Source of the DNA: Tieghemiomyces parasiticus
Lineage: Eukaryota; Kickxellomycota; Dimargaritomycetes; Dimargaritales; Dimargaritaceae
DNA length: 58,759 bases
Assembly: GCA_027575765.1 (NCBI GenBank)
Contig: JANBPT010000189.1
Span: forward strand, 1-58,759
Direction of reading: 5' to 3'
Part shown: one piece after another, positions 12,835-25,526 of the stretch
How the letters are laid out: the number at the start of each line of letters is the position of its first letter
Numbering within the stretch: position 1 is the first letter of the stretch
Made by a program: the position numbers and the translations under genes
The notes under the pieces: generated by a model
What the model saw: the letters and a program-made list of their open reading frames with translations, nothing else
The model's database searches: none
Told to the model about the DNA's origin: nothing

Positions 12835-14936
12835 GGCGGCGTGTCGCGGAGAGGGGAGGGGCGACCAATGGGACGGACTAACGGCGAGTGGCAACTAAGA
12901 AAAAGGTGTAAAGATATACGAATCAGTAAAGGTGAGAGCGTGTCGAGGAAATGGGAGGGAGGGAATGGCGGTGTGAGCGGTGGAGGTACTGAAGAGTCTG
13001 TGGGTCTCTGTCTGTTGGCAGTAAAGGGTTTGCTGAGACACCAGGGACCGTCCGCCATGCGAGTGCCTGGGGGTTATCTCACACTGGTCCATGCGAGCGG
13101 CGGAGGTGTGCGGGATAGGGGCTTGGAAGCCTGGTCCTTGGGAAGTCGCATTGTAGCTGCATCAGCGTGTGAAGATGATGAGATGAGGGTTAGTGAACCG
13201 GTGGAACTGCGTAGGTGGGTGTCTGCTAGAGCGAATGGTTACGCTGGACGCCTCCCCCACCTCTACCTGAACTAAACTCAGTGCCTGATTAGCTAGCCCC
13301 CGGAGGGGGGGTGTACGCCTAATATCTATCCGCCCCTCCCCACTCGCGCCATCTACTACTAGGAGTCCCTTTCACATGACAGCGGGCCCAGACCCCTAAT
13401 GGTAACAGGCCCAAGGTTTTGTGCGCCATACTGCCGCCCTCCGACAGCCCACTCGTTCCCCTAGCGTCACCGATCACTTGAAGTGTATCGCAGCCCCCAC
13501 CCCCCCCGTCCATGGCTAGATTGAGCATCTGATATGCTGCTATATAAAACGACTAAGGACCGGGCCGTCTGGCGTTGGCCGGTGTGACAAGAGGAAATTT
13601 ACTCGACTGGCGAATAGCATAATATTGTCTTTTTCTGGGTGTAATATCGATATCCACAGCTACATTGGCCGATACTTTACCGAAGATGACAACGGCATAG
13701 CGCAGTCACAGAGCAGGGCAAGATGGGGTAAGTCGCCGGCTGCTCCTGCCAAGTATGCGCGTTTTCAGCCGCAGCCATAGGTTGTGTTCGCCTACTGCAT
13801 AGGGCCTACGCTGGTTCATGAACCAGCCGACCATGGATCTGCACCAACCCCTGCACCACCGCGCCAATGCTGCAGTTCCGTGCGGACACCCGTTCGTTTT
13901 CTCAATGCAACGGGCTAGTGTAGATGGGAGGGGCCGCCAGCTTTCAGGGCGGTCGGGGCCAGCAAGAAATAGCTACTAAGTTCCCTAGGGGGGCATAATT
14001 ACCAGCCGTGTAGCGCTGCTTCACCCAACCGAGAAGGCACCGGGCCAGGGACTGCAACCAGACATGTCCAGCTAGATGGTCGGCTTGTGTTGGACAGGCC
14101 AAGCAATGGATAGATGGGAAGAGCTGGCAACGGGAGGTGCCTTGGCTACGCCGTACCTGTCTGTCTCCGCCTCTCGTCCTCCCTCGACTCGGTATGTCCT
14201 AGTGGCATGATGAAGGTTACAGTGGCTGGTTGACGCATACCATCGCCTTCTCTCTCCCCTTTAATCATCGCAGTGAATCAGGTAATCGGTCTAGCGTCAA
14301 TAGCAACCGGCTAGTCCGGCTCATCTGCACTCCGGCCTCCCGCCCCTAAGCCAATGTAGACGCTGAACGCTACGCGGCGGAAGGACCCTTACTTCAACTT
14401 TGTATCATCGTCGCTTCCCTCACACACTGCGCCGGTGCCGGCAATTGGTTCACAGGGTGGAGTGGGTCATGGTGAAATGTGACCGGATCGACCGGCCCAG
14501 GTGGGCTAACCACTTGCCCCCCCCCCCTAATCTCCCCATTTCCTACTGTTGTATGTAGGAGACAGTTGATCAGGAATGAACTCGCCTGCCCTACTATTGG
14601 AGGGGGACACTCTACTCTCTTTGACTACCCGCCAATTCTCCTCAGGCCTTAAAGCCCACAACCACCCGCCCGGCCCTGGGGGGCCAGAGGCTTTACGACC
14701 GACCTCCCTCTCCTTCCTCGCCCTTCAAAATATTTCTACTGCTTCACCTTCTGACTTTCAGGTTTTCCATACGCACCACCTACGCAAACTAAGCCTTTTT
14801 TTTTTGGTTCTCTTTGCAAAGGCGGTCCACATTGGTGTCACCACCACAACTCTACAACTTTCTATCCCTTTATTTATTATATATTATTTTAATATTTACT
14901 TTTTTACCTCTCCCGTAGAACTGACCGCAATTTACC
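12835..14936. other. Intergenic region between divergent PEX3 and DMT transporter genes
   Basis: About 2.1 kb between two divergently transcribed genes, so it should contain both promoters. It holds a C11 run at 14517 and long pyrimidine-rich, then AT-rich, DNA at about 14700-14930, just before the transporter start. No gene, RNA or mobile element was recognised. Confidence 0.5.
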
Positions 14937-16330
14937 ATGGTCCGTACGACCGCGACCCCCATTCAAACGGGCATTGGCGTAGCCCCGGCCAGTGCCTCGG
15001 AAACCGCTCCACTCCTGCCCACCCGGCTCACGCAAGCCCTCGGCTCGGTCGCCTCTGGCGGCGGCGACCCGCTCGCGGGGGCCCGCCGACGGGAGCTGGT
15101 CGGCCTGGGCCTCATGACCGTTTCGGCACTTGGCTTCAGCCTCATGTCACTCCTGGTCAAGATCGCCGGGGCAACTTTTCCCACCCTGGAAGTGGTGCTG
15201 GCTCGCAGCGTCTGGCAGCTGGCGCTGGGGGTGCTGATTATCACGACGGTGTTTAAAAAGAACCCCCTCGGGCCGCCCGCGTTGCGGCCTTGGCTACTCT
15301 TGCGTGGGACTACCGGGGCTGTGGGGCTGGCATGCTACTTTTATGGGCTGACGCACTTGCCCTTGGCGGACGCTACCGGTAAGACTAATCGGGCTGAAGA
15401 CTCGCAGAGGTGGTTTAGTGTCTTACTGGATGAGAGAGGTGGTGGGGCCGCTTTGGGTGTAACTTGATGGGTGTTTGGCCGGCAAGAATTCCATCTGCTT
15501 CCCTCCGCGTATTTGGACGTGACTATGCTATACAACTCTCTCTGTGTGTGTTTGTGTATCATTACAATTACTTCGAGTTCAGCTGTACTCCCATCCACAA
15601 CAAAATTGACTAACTTCGGAACCCTCACGTTCCTCCTATATCCCCGCTTCACCTCTTACACAATAACTACCGCTTATCAGTCATCTTCTTCACCGGTCCC
15701 GTCTTCACAGCTATTCTGGCCCACTTCGCCCTGCATGAGCGCTTTACCCATGTTGACCGGGTGGCGGCAACGCTAAGCATGTTTGGCATCGTCCTAGTCG
15801 CCAAGCCCTCCTTCCTCTTCGGTGTCAGCCATCTACCCGACGACATTCTGTTCGGCCGCCTCCTTGCGGTCCTGGCCTGCCTGGCCGGCGCCGTTCTCAG
15901 CGCCATGGGCTATGTCATTGTACGCAAGGTCGGCCGTGATGTACACTACCTCGTCCACGTCATTTACTTTGGCGGTATTAGTACCCTCGTATCCGGCCTC
16001 CCATTTGTCCTCAACGGATCCCTCCTGCCTTTCCTTGGCTCCGGCGGCGGCGACAGTGCTGGTAAATTTATCTGGCCGCGGACGACTGAGGAGCACCTCC
16101 TACTGAGTGGAGTTGGACTGGCGGCCTTCTTCGGTCAGGCCCTGCTCAACAACGGCCTTCAGCTCAGCCGCGCCGGTCCCGCCACGTTGATGCGCAACCT
16201 GGATGTTGTCTTTGCGTTTGTATTTGGGGTCACCATCTTCCATGAAATTCCCGATGTCATGTCTATCCTCGGTTCGGTCATCATTGTGACCTGTACAATT
16301 GGGATGGGGCTCAACAAGTGGCTTAATTAG
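14937..16330 (+). CDS. EamA/DMT-family membrane transporter (SLC35G-like)
   Basis: Exon 1 is 14937-15378 and exon 2 is 15681-16330 (363 residues). The donor is GTAAGA after ACCG and the acceptor is TTATCAG, with a 302 bp intron. The start is in a TTTACCATGG context. The protein begins with a soluble leader containing TAPLLPT, then has about ten hydrophobic helices arranged as two EamA halves. The first half contains SALGFSLMSLLVKIAG, the charged loop LARSVWQL, and YFYGLTHLPLADA joined to TVIFFTGPVF across the splice. The second contains GYVIVRKVGRDVHY and ends GSVIIVTCTIGMGL. This matches fungal and animal drug/metabolite transporters of the SLC35G/YPL264C type. The substrate cannot be read from sequence, and the membrane (plasma membrane or an internal one) is not known. 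The gene is divergent from PEX3. Confidence 0.85.
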
Positions 16331-17119
16331 GACGTTACACCAGCACAATAAAGAGAAGGTGTGAAGGATTACAAGTCTGGCAGGGCTGACATTACACCGG
16401 AGTACGGCGGTTGGTGAGTTTGGGTCATCGCCTATTCCCTCTCTCATATTCTTTATATAGTATATATATGTTACGCCGGCGGTGTGTCGAAAGATAATAT
16501 AATGGTCGGCTTGCCGACACTTTTCAATATACACATCCAATCTGATAGCTCCATAGGCTATAAAGGGCCAATTGGAATATTACCCGCAGTTTTTATTATT
16601 AAAATGATGACGGCTGTGGTAATGAATGGCCCACCATGCGGAGTGGGTGGAGCCAGAGGGATAGGAAAAAGGGAGTTTGAGGATCACAGGAGAAGGTGGA
16701 CTTGTTGTTTTCATGCTTAACCACTTTACACTTAACCAATAGACGCAGCCTCGTTTTCGTTTTCGTCTTCGGATTAGCGGACTCGGCTACAATATTGACA
16801 TCACCATGCAGGTCGAAAGGAGCTTCCCTAGGAATCGGCTTATCCGCCCGTTATCTGACAATTTCATAAGCATCACCGTTATATTGTCTTTCGTCACTGT
16901 TCTCTCACATATTTCACTTAAGGTTTGTTATAATCACATAATATCTGATATTCCGGTTGAAGGCGTATATAGCTACCGTCTAAAATTTTTCATGTTCACA
17001 AATTCTAATAGTGTTTATTCAATAGTGTTCCCCTCGCTCTGTTCTACTCGGCGAGCCCCTTCTAACCAGCCACCATAGCAGATTCTAGAGTCACTCGGCT
17101 GAAGCATAGCCAACTCCAA
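16331..17119. other. Intergenic stretch, no gene found
   Basis: AT-richer DNA between the transporter and the dead mariner element. A small open frame at 16806-17078 has no coding signature. Confidence 0.5.
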
Positions 17120-18110
17120 TTACCAAGCGTCCACAATCGCCTCCATCGTGGTGAACTTCTTACGCCTCAGCCGCTGATCGATATCCCTAAACTGTCAGAA
17201 GTCGTAGGAAGGGCCGGTCAGGACTGTAGGGAGGGACTGGCAGAAGTTTGACTCCGGTGTCAGAAATGTAGGCCTGGGTAGCCTCGGCACAATGCGGTGG
17301 TGCATTATCATGGTGAAGCCGCAGGGTGGTGACAGTCCAGACTTCCACGTGCTACCACCCAGGCCTGGACCATGGGCTTTAGCCCGTACTCTACATAGAG
17401 TTTGGCGGAGACCCTGACACCAGAGAGGCCTGACCCTCAGGTGTAATAGGCCATGCCTGGTGAAAAATAATGGCCAGCATCAATTTTGGGTGTGGCATGG
17501 CTGTGGCAGGTCCCGGTTGGGAACAGGGCCACCTTTAGGGCACTACCTCTGGCGACTAGAACCAGCAAGGGGGGATCATAAAGGTACACTCATGTTCCAT
17601 CACCTGTGAAGATGGAGTCCAGCAGGTATAGGCACTGGCCCCATTGATTTTTCTCCAGGAACTCGGTGGTAAAACGTAGCCACTGGCGGTGCTTGTTGTT
17701 GGTAAGGGTGTGGGGGAGGGATCCAGTGATTGAAATAGCTACACGGCCCCAGATCCCTGCGCAGGACTCTGCACATGGTACTAGGGGAAGTGAGGCAGGC
17801 ATGGCCTAATTGTTCAGCAGTAAGTCGAGGGTCATCCTCCAACAGTTTCAGAAGAATGGCCCCGTAAAGTTCACCAACGTTACCTAACTACCAGCTAGAC
17901 TGAGGACCATCTTCAAAGGAGCAGTGGCCCATAAGAATAGCGAGCTAGCCACCTGTAGACAGTGGTGCGGGAAGGGGCAGCCAAGCCAAGCGTGATGGTC
18001 AGTTTGGCTAGAATATAGACTGCCTTGTGATCCTCACCATAGTATTGATAAAGGAGAACCCCTACATTGGTCCCAGTAAACTTGGGCGGGGTGGAGGGAT
18101 GGAACTTCAA
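17120..18110 (-). pseudogene. Decayed mariner (Tc1/mariner superfamily) transposase
   Basis: Read in shifting frames on the minus strand, all parts of a mariner transposase appear in order. They are a helix-turn-helix region (YGEDHKAVYILAK and TTVYRWLAR, about 18080-17930); a second DNA-binding region (LLEDDPRLTAEQLG, about 17850); a linker resembling the WVPH-L motif (SLPHTLTNNKHRQW); the first catalytic Asp in TGDGT-stop-VYLYDP (about 17590); the second in LHHDNAPPH (about 17300); and the third in a PYSPD...SYDF block (about 17200). It ends RKKFTTMEAIVDAW-TAA at 17120. Spacing from the second to the third Asp is about 34 residues, as in DD34D mariners. At least two frameshifts and two in-frame TGA codons where Trp is expected show it is dead. 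Inverted terminal repeats were not identified, so the element's ends are unknown. Confidence 0.85.
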
Positions 18111-18912
18111 AAGTCGGCATGATGATGAGGTTAAAATCCAAGTTGTGGTATGGGGAATGGTTTATACCAATCGATTCCTTGCCTAAGCCACTCCTTGGCT
18201 TCATCTACAACACCAACGTCCGAGACCTCAAATTTTGCCAAACCGAAGCTCTTGGCAGTACCTATATAGTAGCGGCAATCTGCATGACCTGCATTTTCTT
18301 TGTGGCCCCACCACCCCTCTTCTTTGGCCGCGGTTATCACCGAACTCCCCGGTAAAAAATGTGAGCGCACTCGGAGCTACCCATGTCTCTAATCGGCGCC
18401 ATTCTGAACTCGCTTGGGTTTGTTGGTGGAAGATTGTGCTGGGGACGGGGTCAATTCCATCGACCCCGTCATCTCTCTTGCCTCACATTAGAACCGCCAT
18501 CTCCATCCTCAATGCGGCCTGCCTATCCGAGCCACTTGCGCAAGTAGCTGCTACTGTCCCGAGTGGGCTTCACCGCCGATGTTAGTTAGATACACCCCAA
18601 TGCAATCCTCCAAATATGCCATAGGGGCCCGGTCACCCTCGTCAAGAAATCATAGAGCAGTATGGCTAGGTTATATAGTCCAGATTGGATATCTTTGGCG
18701 AGATATCCGATGTATACTCGATCTCGGGCTCTCTTACTCATTAAAAACTTACAGCGGACATGAGGTGGTGTAAATGTGCAACGTTCCGAGAATTTCTAGG
18801 GCCAGGAAAACATACGGGCGTATATACTATTACTATTACAATGAAATCGGAGTCGACGTGGTTTACGTCAATGTACTGTCTAAAACAAGACATAGCCCCA
18901 ATGATCCAGCGG
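18111..18912. other. Intergenic stretch, no gene found
   Basis: About 800 bp between the mariner relic and the 3' end of the PSMD9 gene. The left part may include the untranscribed end and terminal repeat of the mariner element, but no repeat pair could be confirmed by eye. Confidence 0.4.
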
Positions 18913-20007
18913 TTAGAGCGGTAAGATATGACAGCCCAGGAATCCTTTACCCTCCCACGGTGACGGGGTCAGCTCGAGGCGGAGCTGTGACTGTTCGGTT
19001 GATGGACGTAGTACAAAGAGCACCAATGGTTTCTGGAGCGAGGCGATGACAAGTGCCGGTAGAGCCCGCAACCGATCGTGGTTGGTAGCGTCCAATGAGC
19101 CAAAGGCTGTAATGAGATCGCCTTGGCAGAGACCCTAGGCGGTAAATAAAGATGATGGATACGTAGAGCAAAACGGTATGGTAAGAAACTAACCACAGAT
19201 CGGTCAGAAATCGAAATAGAACAGGCGTGGGTGTTCCTCCCTTGCCTATATTAGGCTGCGTTTCCAGGTAATGGCACTTACAGCACGCTCTGCCGGCGAA
19301 TTACGAGAGACCCTATTGACGACGGCAAACGGCACCTTAGGCGCTTCGCTAGCTAAATTGTAGTAAATCAGTGAAAGCCAATAAAAAAAAATTCCCGGGA
19401 GAAATGAACAGGTGGCATTCGTTAGGTTTTGACCGTGGGGATATGTGGCGGAAGCCAGGATAGCGTTAGAACGGTAGCTAGCGCTAGTCAGCTTCCATAC
19501 ACCTTTTTTTTACTCTTAATGTGAGTCTCTACCTACCATCATGGCTGGTGGCTAGAGCTTCTGACTGGGTCGCGCCGACGGGGACGTTATGAAGCTGGTA
19601 CAGGCACTGCTCAATGTCGCCCACGGTATTTTTCAGGTCGTTGCGGAGTTCAATGATCTGTACGCGGGCGAGGCGGATAGCCGACACATCAATGTCCGAC
19701 CGCGGGAAGCCCTCACGGTCAACCAACGGGTCGGTAAGGCCGACACCTTGCTGTTCGAGTGGGAATGACGTCGGTGGAGGCCGGAGCGGTAGTGGGAGGA
19801 GGGGAAAAATCAAAGTTCGAGGTTGTGAGCGTAGGGAGGGGGGGGGGTTCGGTCATTTGTCCGGGTGAAAATGGGCGACTGGCGAGATGTAACGTGGTTT
19901 TTAGGCTCAGAGGTTAGCGCACTCACCTCGTGCAGCGAATTCTCGAGACTCCGGAGTTGGCGTTCAATGGTGTCCTTGCGGGCAAGCAGCTGCTGGGCAG
20001 CCTCCAT
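18913..20007 (-). CDS. NAS2: 26S proteasome assembly chaperone PSMD9/Nas2 (PDZ protein)
   Basis: Four exons: 20007-19927, 19750-19537, 19352-19282 and 19134-18913, totalling 195 residues, the usual family length. The chaperone binds the Rpt5 ATPase tail and guides assembly of the 19S regulatory base. Exon 1 starts MEAAQQLLARKDTIERQL, a helical N-terminus. Exon 2 carries the signature DREGFPRSDIDVSAIRLAR. The PDZ domain spans exons 3-4: VPFAVVNRVSRNSPAERA joins GLCQGDLITAFGSLDATNHD, and the domain ends PWEGKGFLGCHILPL. Exon 3 is only 71 nt. All junctions are GT-AG (GTGAGT/AACAG, GTAGGT/TTTAG, GTAAGT/CCTAG) and phases agree. The start is chosen because MEAAQQLL aligns with the family's N-terminus; in-frame sequence further upstream looks like untranslated leader. 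Confidence 0.92.
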
Positions 20008-23000
20008 GTTGACGGTCGGGTAGCGTAAACTGAAGAAGGGGGGGGTGTGGCGAGGGAATTCTAAGTGCTGAGAGCTGACTAAAATAAATAAATTGGGGAT
20101 TGTGACAGGTTGGGATGGAGGGGGGCCAAGAGGGCTGATGTGCGATGGGGGGGGGAGTAACTGACCGAAAATGTCCATCGAAGACAAAGCCCATCCCGAG
20201 CCAAAGGCCGACTGTGACAGCCAGATAAAGTGAGCCGCAGCAAAATTAATGATTTTTTGCGCAGTTGGATGACCTAAAAGCATCGTGTGGCCTTCTTATT
20301 GCCACTCGGGGCAGTCGTCAAGGGGCCGGTAACTCCTGAAGGTCATACCTTTTCATCAATTCGTACCGGCATGTATAAATAGGAAGCTGCAACTCAAATG
20401 GGTGCATTGGGGCTCTAGGTCGACAAAGTAAGGCTTGGAAGCGCCGCCACCGTTTTCTTACTAACCACCCTCGCACTGGCCATCGACGTGGTCTCATGAA
20501 AAGAGGGCACGCTCCAATCATACGTAGCCCTCTCTTTCCAATATGGTTACACAATGTAAGCCACATCCACGCTAAGCGACGTTGGTAATGGTAGACATCC
20601 CGGCGATGGGGGCTTCAACGCTGCTCGAAAGACGACAGCTGGGCGTGGTCGATTGCCGGATGGGTAATAATAATGGTATATTTATATACACATCAATATA
20701 AACCAGAGTTGTGCTGATGGGAAAAGGTCGTAGTGTCAAAGTGAGTCGCACACGTGAGGTACAGGGTTCCCACCTGTTAACCATGTCGTGCAGTTATAGT
20801 ACAAATGGCTATAAGCTGGAGAGCGCGGCGGAGGAGGTGTGCACAGAGCAGTGGCACCGGTCGGTTTATGGCTGCTTTGTCGTCATAGTAGAGCCATACG
20901 ATCACAGTAAGGGAGAGGGAAAGAAGGCACTAAAGCGAAAGGGACTTCCAGGTTATGCGAAATAGAGTGACCATCATAGATCATGGCGGGGAGTCGATCA
21001 GCCCATTAGTATAAACCAGCCCCCGGCACTAACGACGGTGCATGTTTGACTGGGGCATTTACGTCAGATGGTGCCATGGGCCGCCTGTCAGTCCTCAGCC
21101 ATTGTACAACGGGGTCAGTCGACCCTCTATTAACGATCCTGTCACGGGCCCAGTACTCCAAGCTGTCAATCAGTGACGACCTGTTCCTCACGTTGGCAGA
21201 GCGTTTAGCCGATCATCTTTCGCACGTACAAATTAACACCTCTTACCTTTGATTGGTACGGTGATTTCGCTTACTTAGCGCCCTAGTTGTTGACATTTAG
21301 AGAGGCCAGTGACAGCGTGGGGGCAATGGGAAGAGGATATAGTCGGAGCTAATGAAGGACTTGGCAAGTAACCCCTAGAGTCCACACCTGGTTGCGTCAA
21401 GGGGCTGCTGTAAACGCGGCGATTGGACGTGGGACCCGTTGCTCCCGCTTGATTCTTCTCCCCTCTCGATTTGTTGATCTAGCGGTCTAAACCCGGCTTC
21501 CATAGATGTGATCAAAGCGAATAGCGATCTGCCAGTAATACTAGACCCAACTAGTACTTTTTTTAGGACTTAAAGCCAAGACCACTTCTGCATTAAAACC
21601 TTAAAATCCATCGACTCGTATCGTTCGTCTTAAAGGTCAGCTTACGTGTCCAGCGCGAAGGCTTAGCGGCTTCTCCCCTTCACCCTATCCCCTCGTATTG
21701 AAGAAAGGCGGAATGTCACACTTTCCTGGACATCTCAAGTGTGCGTACTCGGGACCCATTAGCCTGGCCGAGGGTGGTCCGTACCGATAGCTCCTCCTTT
21801 CATTCCCACAGTCCCCCTATGATAAAAGGAGAGTGGGACGTTTGAGTACAACCCGTCACCTAAAGGATCGTGGAACGACTTCCACGCCTTCCGTTTGCAG
21901 AAAACTATACCACCACCGCCGCCTATTTACAATGGTTTTAAAGCTGCGTGTGCTAGTCTTCCAAGCACCGAGGTCACCTACTAGAGTATATGACCTATTT
22001 TTATACTTTTTCTAATGATAAATTCGGTCCAATTGCCGAATCTGCTGTCCCACTCGAAAGGGGTTCTCGATACGCCAAAGTGGCGACTGGGCCTTCTTTT
22101 TCATTACGGGACATGGTACACCGAGGCTGAGGAAGATAGGTAGAGGCCGGTATGAAAGTGATGGGTGACGCCGGTGCGTTTGGGGGGGGACATCTGCGGT
22201 GGTGGCGCTGACTTTTCATTAATTTTACCTTGTGTTAAAATCCCAACCCTCCCACTTGGGACGGAAGCCGGTGAAATAAAAAAAGGATCGAGTGGTCTGC
22301 ATGAGGCAAGTACCAGTCTATTCGGGCCAGCATTCATGGTACCACGACCTGTGCTCTTCCTTACATCCGAACTCGGCGAGCCGGAAGATACTAGTCCATG
22401 AAACCTATATGGTCTGCGACCCCCCGCGGAATGGGTACTTGCGGCATGATTCCTTTAACACGACAAACGCCCGTCATGTTCATTCGATCGCCTCCCCTTA
22501 ACAGATGGATCACAGGGTGAGCGAAGTCATCACTGGTAAAGCAAAAATTGGATCTCATCGTCAATAGACCGTCAGGTTGAGTGATACAGCCGATAATTAG
22601 GGACGAGTGGGGGCTCATCTTATCTACACAGAGAACGACTGACGGTACCGAATCCGTTCGTTCAACACAGGCAGCGCTGCGCCACGGTAGCCAACCTCAC
22701 ACTGAGGCGGACCAATCGACTCGCCGACCAAAGGGTTCAACACAGTGTCGCGGCGCACCTGCCAAATTTTGGACTGATGTTACGGATCATGGGTGAGGCG
22801 TGAAGGAAAGGGTGGCTATCCACATTGGTAAACACGGGGAGCTCAAATTATATCCCTGGAAAGTCGGGGTTCCTTCATCACTCTATTGGGCACAACGGAC
22901 CGTTCCCACCCTCCTCCCCCTTACCGTTTCCCGACGGTGATGCAAAAGGTTGTACAAAGTCCCAACGGAGGTGCTGACCGAAGGGAAGCGAGTGAAAGCG

Positions 23001-23389
23001 GACAAATGGAGGAGGGTAAGGAAAAGAAAAGGAGCATGGTGTGACGAAGGCTTATCTCTACCACCACCGCCTAACCACGGCGGTTGGCGGAGGGTGGGGT
23101 GACATGTACAGGATGCTCAGCTCATCATTATACTGACCTCCCCCAAAGCTGCCTGATCGCTAATATGTGACGTGAGCCGCCTATATATATACCGATGGGG
23201 TTCCTCCCTTCATTTTCAAGTGCATCACTCTCAACGGCCTCACTTTCTGAGTGGACAGTTTACCATCGCTTCTTCAGTACTCATTTGCACATCCATCGCC
23301 CTAAAACCTGTCACTAGTCTGACTCAGTTCCAAATCCCTGCATTGCATATCTTAGAAACACACGAATTGATCTCATTACCCCTTCAACA
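20008..23389. other. Long intergenic region, no gene found
   Basis: About 3.4 kb with only short unsupported open frames. G runs of 8-9 lie in the PSMD9 leader (20038, 20147). The right end holds a TATATATA element about 200 bp before the next start codon. Confidence 0.5.
23182..23190 (+). promoter_or_regulatory. TATA-like element before the secreted-protein gene
   Basis: TATATATAT about 200 bp upstream of the ATG at 23390, at a position compatible with a core promoter. This rests on sequence and spacing only. Confidence 0.35.
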
Positions 23390-25076
23390 ATGGTTACCAC
23401 TCTTCGTATTATGCTCGCCGTGGGCCTGGCCTTCGCTCAGCTAGCCGCCAGCAAACCAATGTCGCCGGCTAATGACCCGGCCCAGGACTCCTCCGACGTT
23501 TCCTGTATCAGCAATGTAGGTGCCCATCAACTTTCAGTCGAATCTGTTGGATCAGAACTGGCGAGGTCAAATGATCAGGGGGGGAGCTGAAGTGTACACC
23601 TCGGCAAACTTTAAACCTAGAGGCTGAAGTGTGCCCCGGCCCCGAAGCTCAATCGGTTCTAGTGCATTCTCATAACTAACTCAACCATCATCAACACCAA
23701 CTTGCGGCAACTCCACCTGTATCCCTCTATGTACGTTTACTGTACCACAGCTGACCGCCCGAGGCTGCACTATTGAAGCCAAAGTACGCGCCCTACTAGC
23801 TCATGAGGACCAGGCCGCGCAGAATATCCCGCAGCTTCTCCTCAACGCGCGCGACTATCCCGTCGAGACGGCCCATGCAGTCCTGGGCAAGTATCTCGAG
23901 AACTACACAGGTCTACTTGGTCACATGGACCCCGCCACTCAATGGGTAGCCGAGGATGAGCTCACCCTCGCCGAGCTCTACCAGAACTACTTCCCGCTCT
24001 ACCTCCTGAAAACGAATCGAATCGACCACGCCTACACCCTCCTTGAATGCCTCCGACCGGCCGTCGAGGGCCATTACACGTTGAGCCACAGTGCCCGGTT
24101 TGATACCAGCGCCCGGCTTACCTACGCCCGGTTCCACCTCTACCACGATCTCGTGGGTCTGTGTATCACCCTAGACCACTGCGACGCCGAAACCCTCAGC
24201 GACTACAAAATAGACTGGGAAAGAGCCGTCATTGGTTGGTTCGAGGCCGTCGCATCACTCTACCCGGGGCTAGCTAGCTCGACCGTCTCCCAAAGTGTCT
24301 CTACGCTCACTATCGGCGCGGACGAGGAGGAACGCCAGCTCCGCGTCCTGTTCCCTAGACGCGATGCCGCCGCCCCCCGGGCCCCTTCCAGCCCTCAGAA
24401 TGGTCTCGCCCGGGACCTAGTGGCCGTCATCAATCTATCCGACAGCTACCTGGCCATGTTTCACCACTGGGCCCAGCTTCTTGGCCGTGACAACCTCGAT
24501 CGAGAGCTGTCTATGGGTAAGAAGATCCATCCCAGCTCGCGCGACCAGGAGTTGTGGAATTTTTATATTTACAAGAACCCCCACCTGGTGAGCGACCACG
24601 ATGGTGGCGAGGACGGTGGGCTGGAAGACGACGAAATCGAAGCGGACGAAGGGGAAGTAGAAATGGCCGACCTGGTATCCGATGACGAGACGGATGTCGC
24701 TCGCTCGTCCAGTGAGGAGCCTCTCACGCCTGTCGACTACCAGCGTAGTATCTTGGGGTTTCCTGACGAGGATTGGCGCGGGCCGCACTCGGAGCAGCCC
24801 TACATGATGGTCGACGCATCAGTATCCAAGAATACTCTGCTCGTGAGCGAGGAGCCTATGGATTCCGATGATTTCAAATTACGGGCACCGTCGCCGGTCC
24901 CTGAGGAGACCGCTGTCGACCAGACGATGGGTATGGCGGTAGAGAAGAACCAGGTCGATCCCCATCTGGTGGAGCCCCAAGACGTCTCATTCTTGGAGCT
25001 TATCTCGCATCAGCCCACCAAAGCCTACACCTGGTCTCCTGAGGAACCCCATCGCCTGTTTCTCAAGTGGCACTAG
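23390..25076 (+). CDS. Secreted protein of unknown function with acidic C-terminal half
   Basis: Exon 1 is 23390-23515 and exon 2 is 23751-25076 (483 residues). The donor is GTAGGT after AGCAAT and the acceptor is TACCACAG, both in phase 0. I do not recognise the family. Residues 1-21 form a classical signal peptide (MVTTLRIMLAVGLAFAQLAA, cleavage likely before KPMSP), encoded entirely by exon 1. The next 250 residues look mainly helical (for example AKVRALLAHEDQAAQNIPQL and HAVLGKYLENYTGLLGHM) and include few cysteines. Residues about 265-330 are strongly acidic (EDDEIEADEGEVEMADLVSD), followed by a low-complexity Ser/Pro/Glu tail ending HRLFLKWH. An extracellular, cell-wall or vesicular location is inferred from the signal peptide. 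The intron is 235 bp. If the first exon were wrong, exon 2 alone could start at the ATG at 23925, but the upstream part of exon 2 has good coding character. Confidence 0.7.
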
Positions 25077-25526
25077 TGCGCCAGAGCAATAGTTTAGAAT
25101 TCCTGGGTGGACATGAAAACGATGGATTTCAGTTCGATAAAAGATCTGCCACTCCGTCCCCCGGTATATGCGCGTGTCGAATCCGGAATAAAATCTGCCA
25201 ATCGCATACTACCGACGTTAGGAGGAAAAACTTTAGTGATGACAGTCAGGGACTTTCAAAAAAGAGGCTCGATAGGGCCAATTGACCGAGTACGGTGGAA
25301 GATGGGAATATGATTGGTATAGAGGGAGGGTAGCGGGCAGAATGGTATATAAGAATACAAATGGATTGGAAGGGAATGGCATGCGGGTGAACGCGCTGAA
25401 AGGTTGAGCGCACTTCCCAAAGGCAGCTTAGGACCCCCAAGTGGGTAGAGTATGGAGCCGGGTTTAAGCCCGGTGGAATGAAAGCGGAAAAGGTCCCGTT
25501 GGTTTCTAAAACCATTACCGCGCCCC
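25077..25526. other. Short intergenic region between convergent genes
   Basis: About 450 bp between the 3' ends of the secreted-protein gene (plus) and the sulfate transporter gene (minus). No further gene seen. Confidence 0.6.

Noticed and set aside
14576..15256. 226-codon open frame overlapping the DMT transporter start
   Set aside because: It runs in another frame through the AT-rich leader and then the GC-rich transporter exon. The transporter frame encodes clear conserved helices, so this is a shadow.
17590..17620. In-frame TGA read as tryptophan (alternative genetic code)
   Set aside because: Host genes such as U2A' and GH35 end with TGA at the expected C-terminus, and the mariner copy also carries frameshifts, so simple decay explains the stops.
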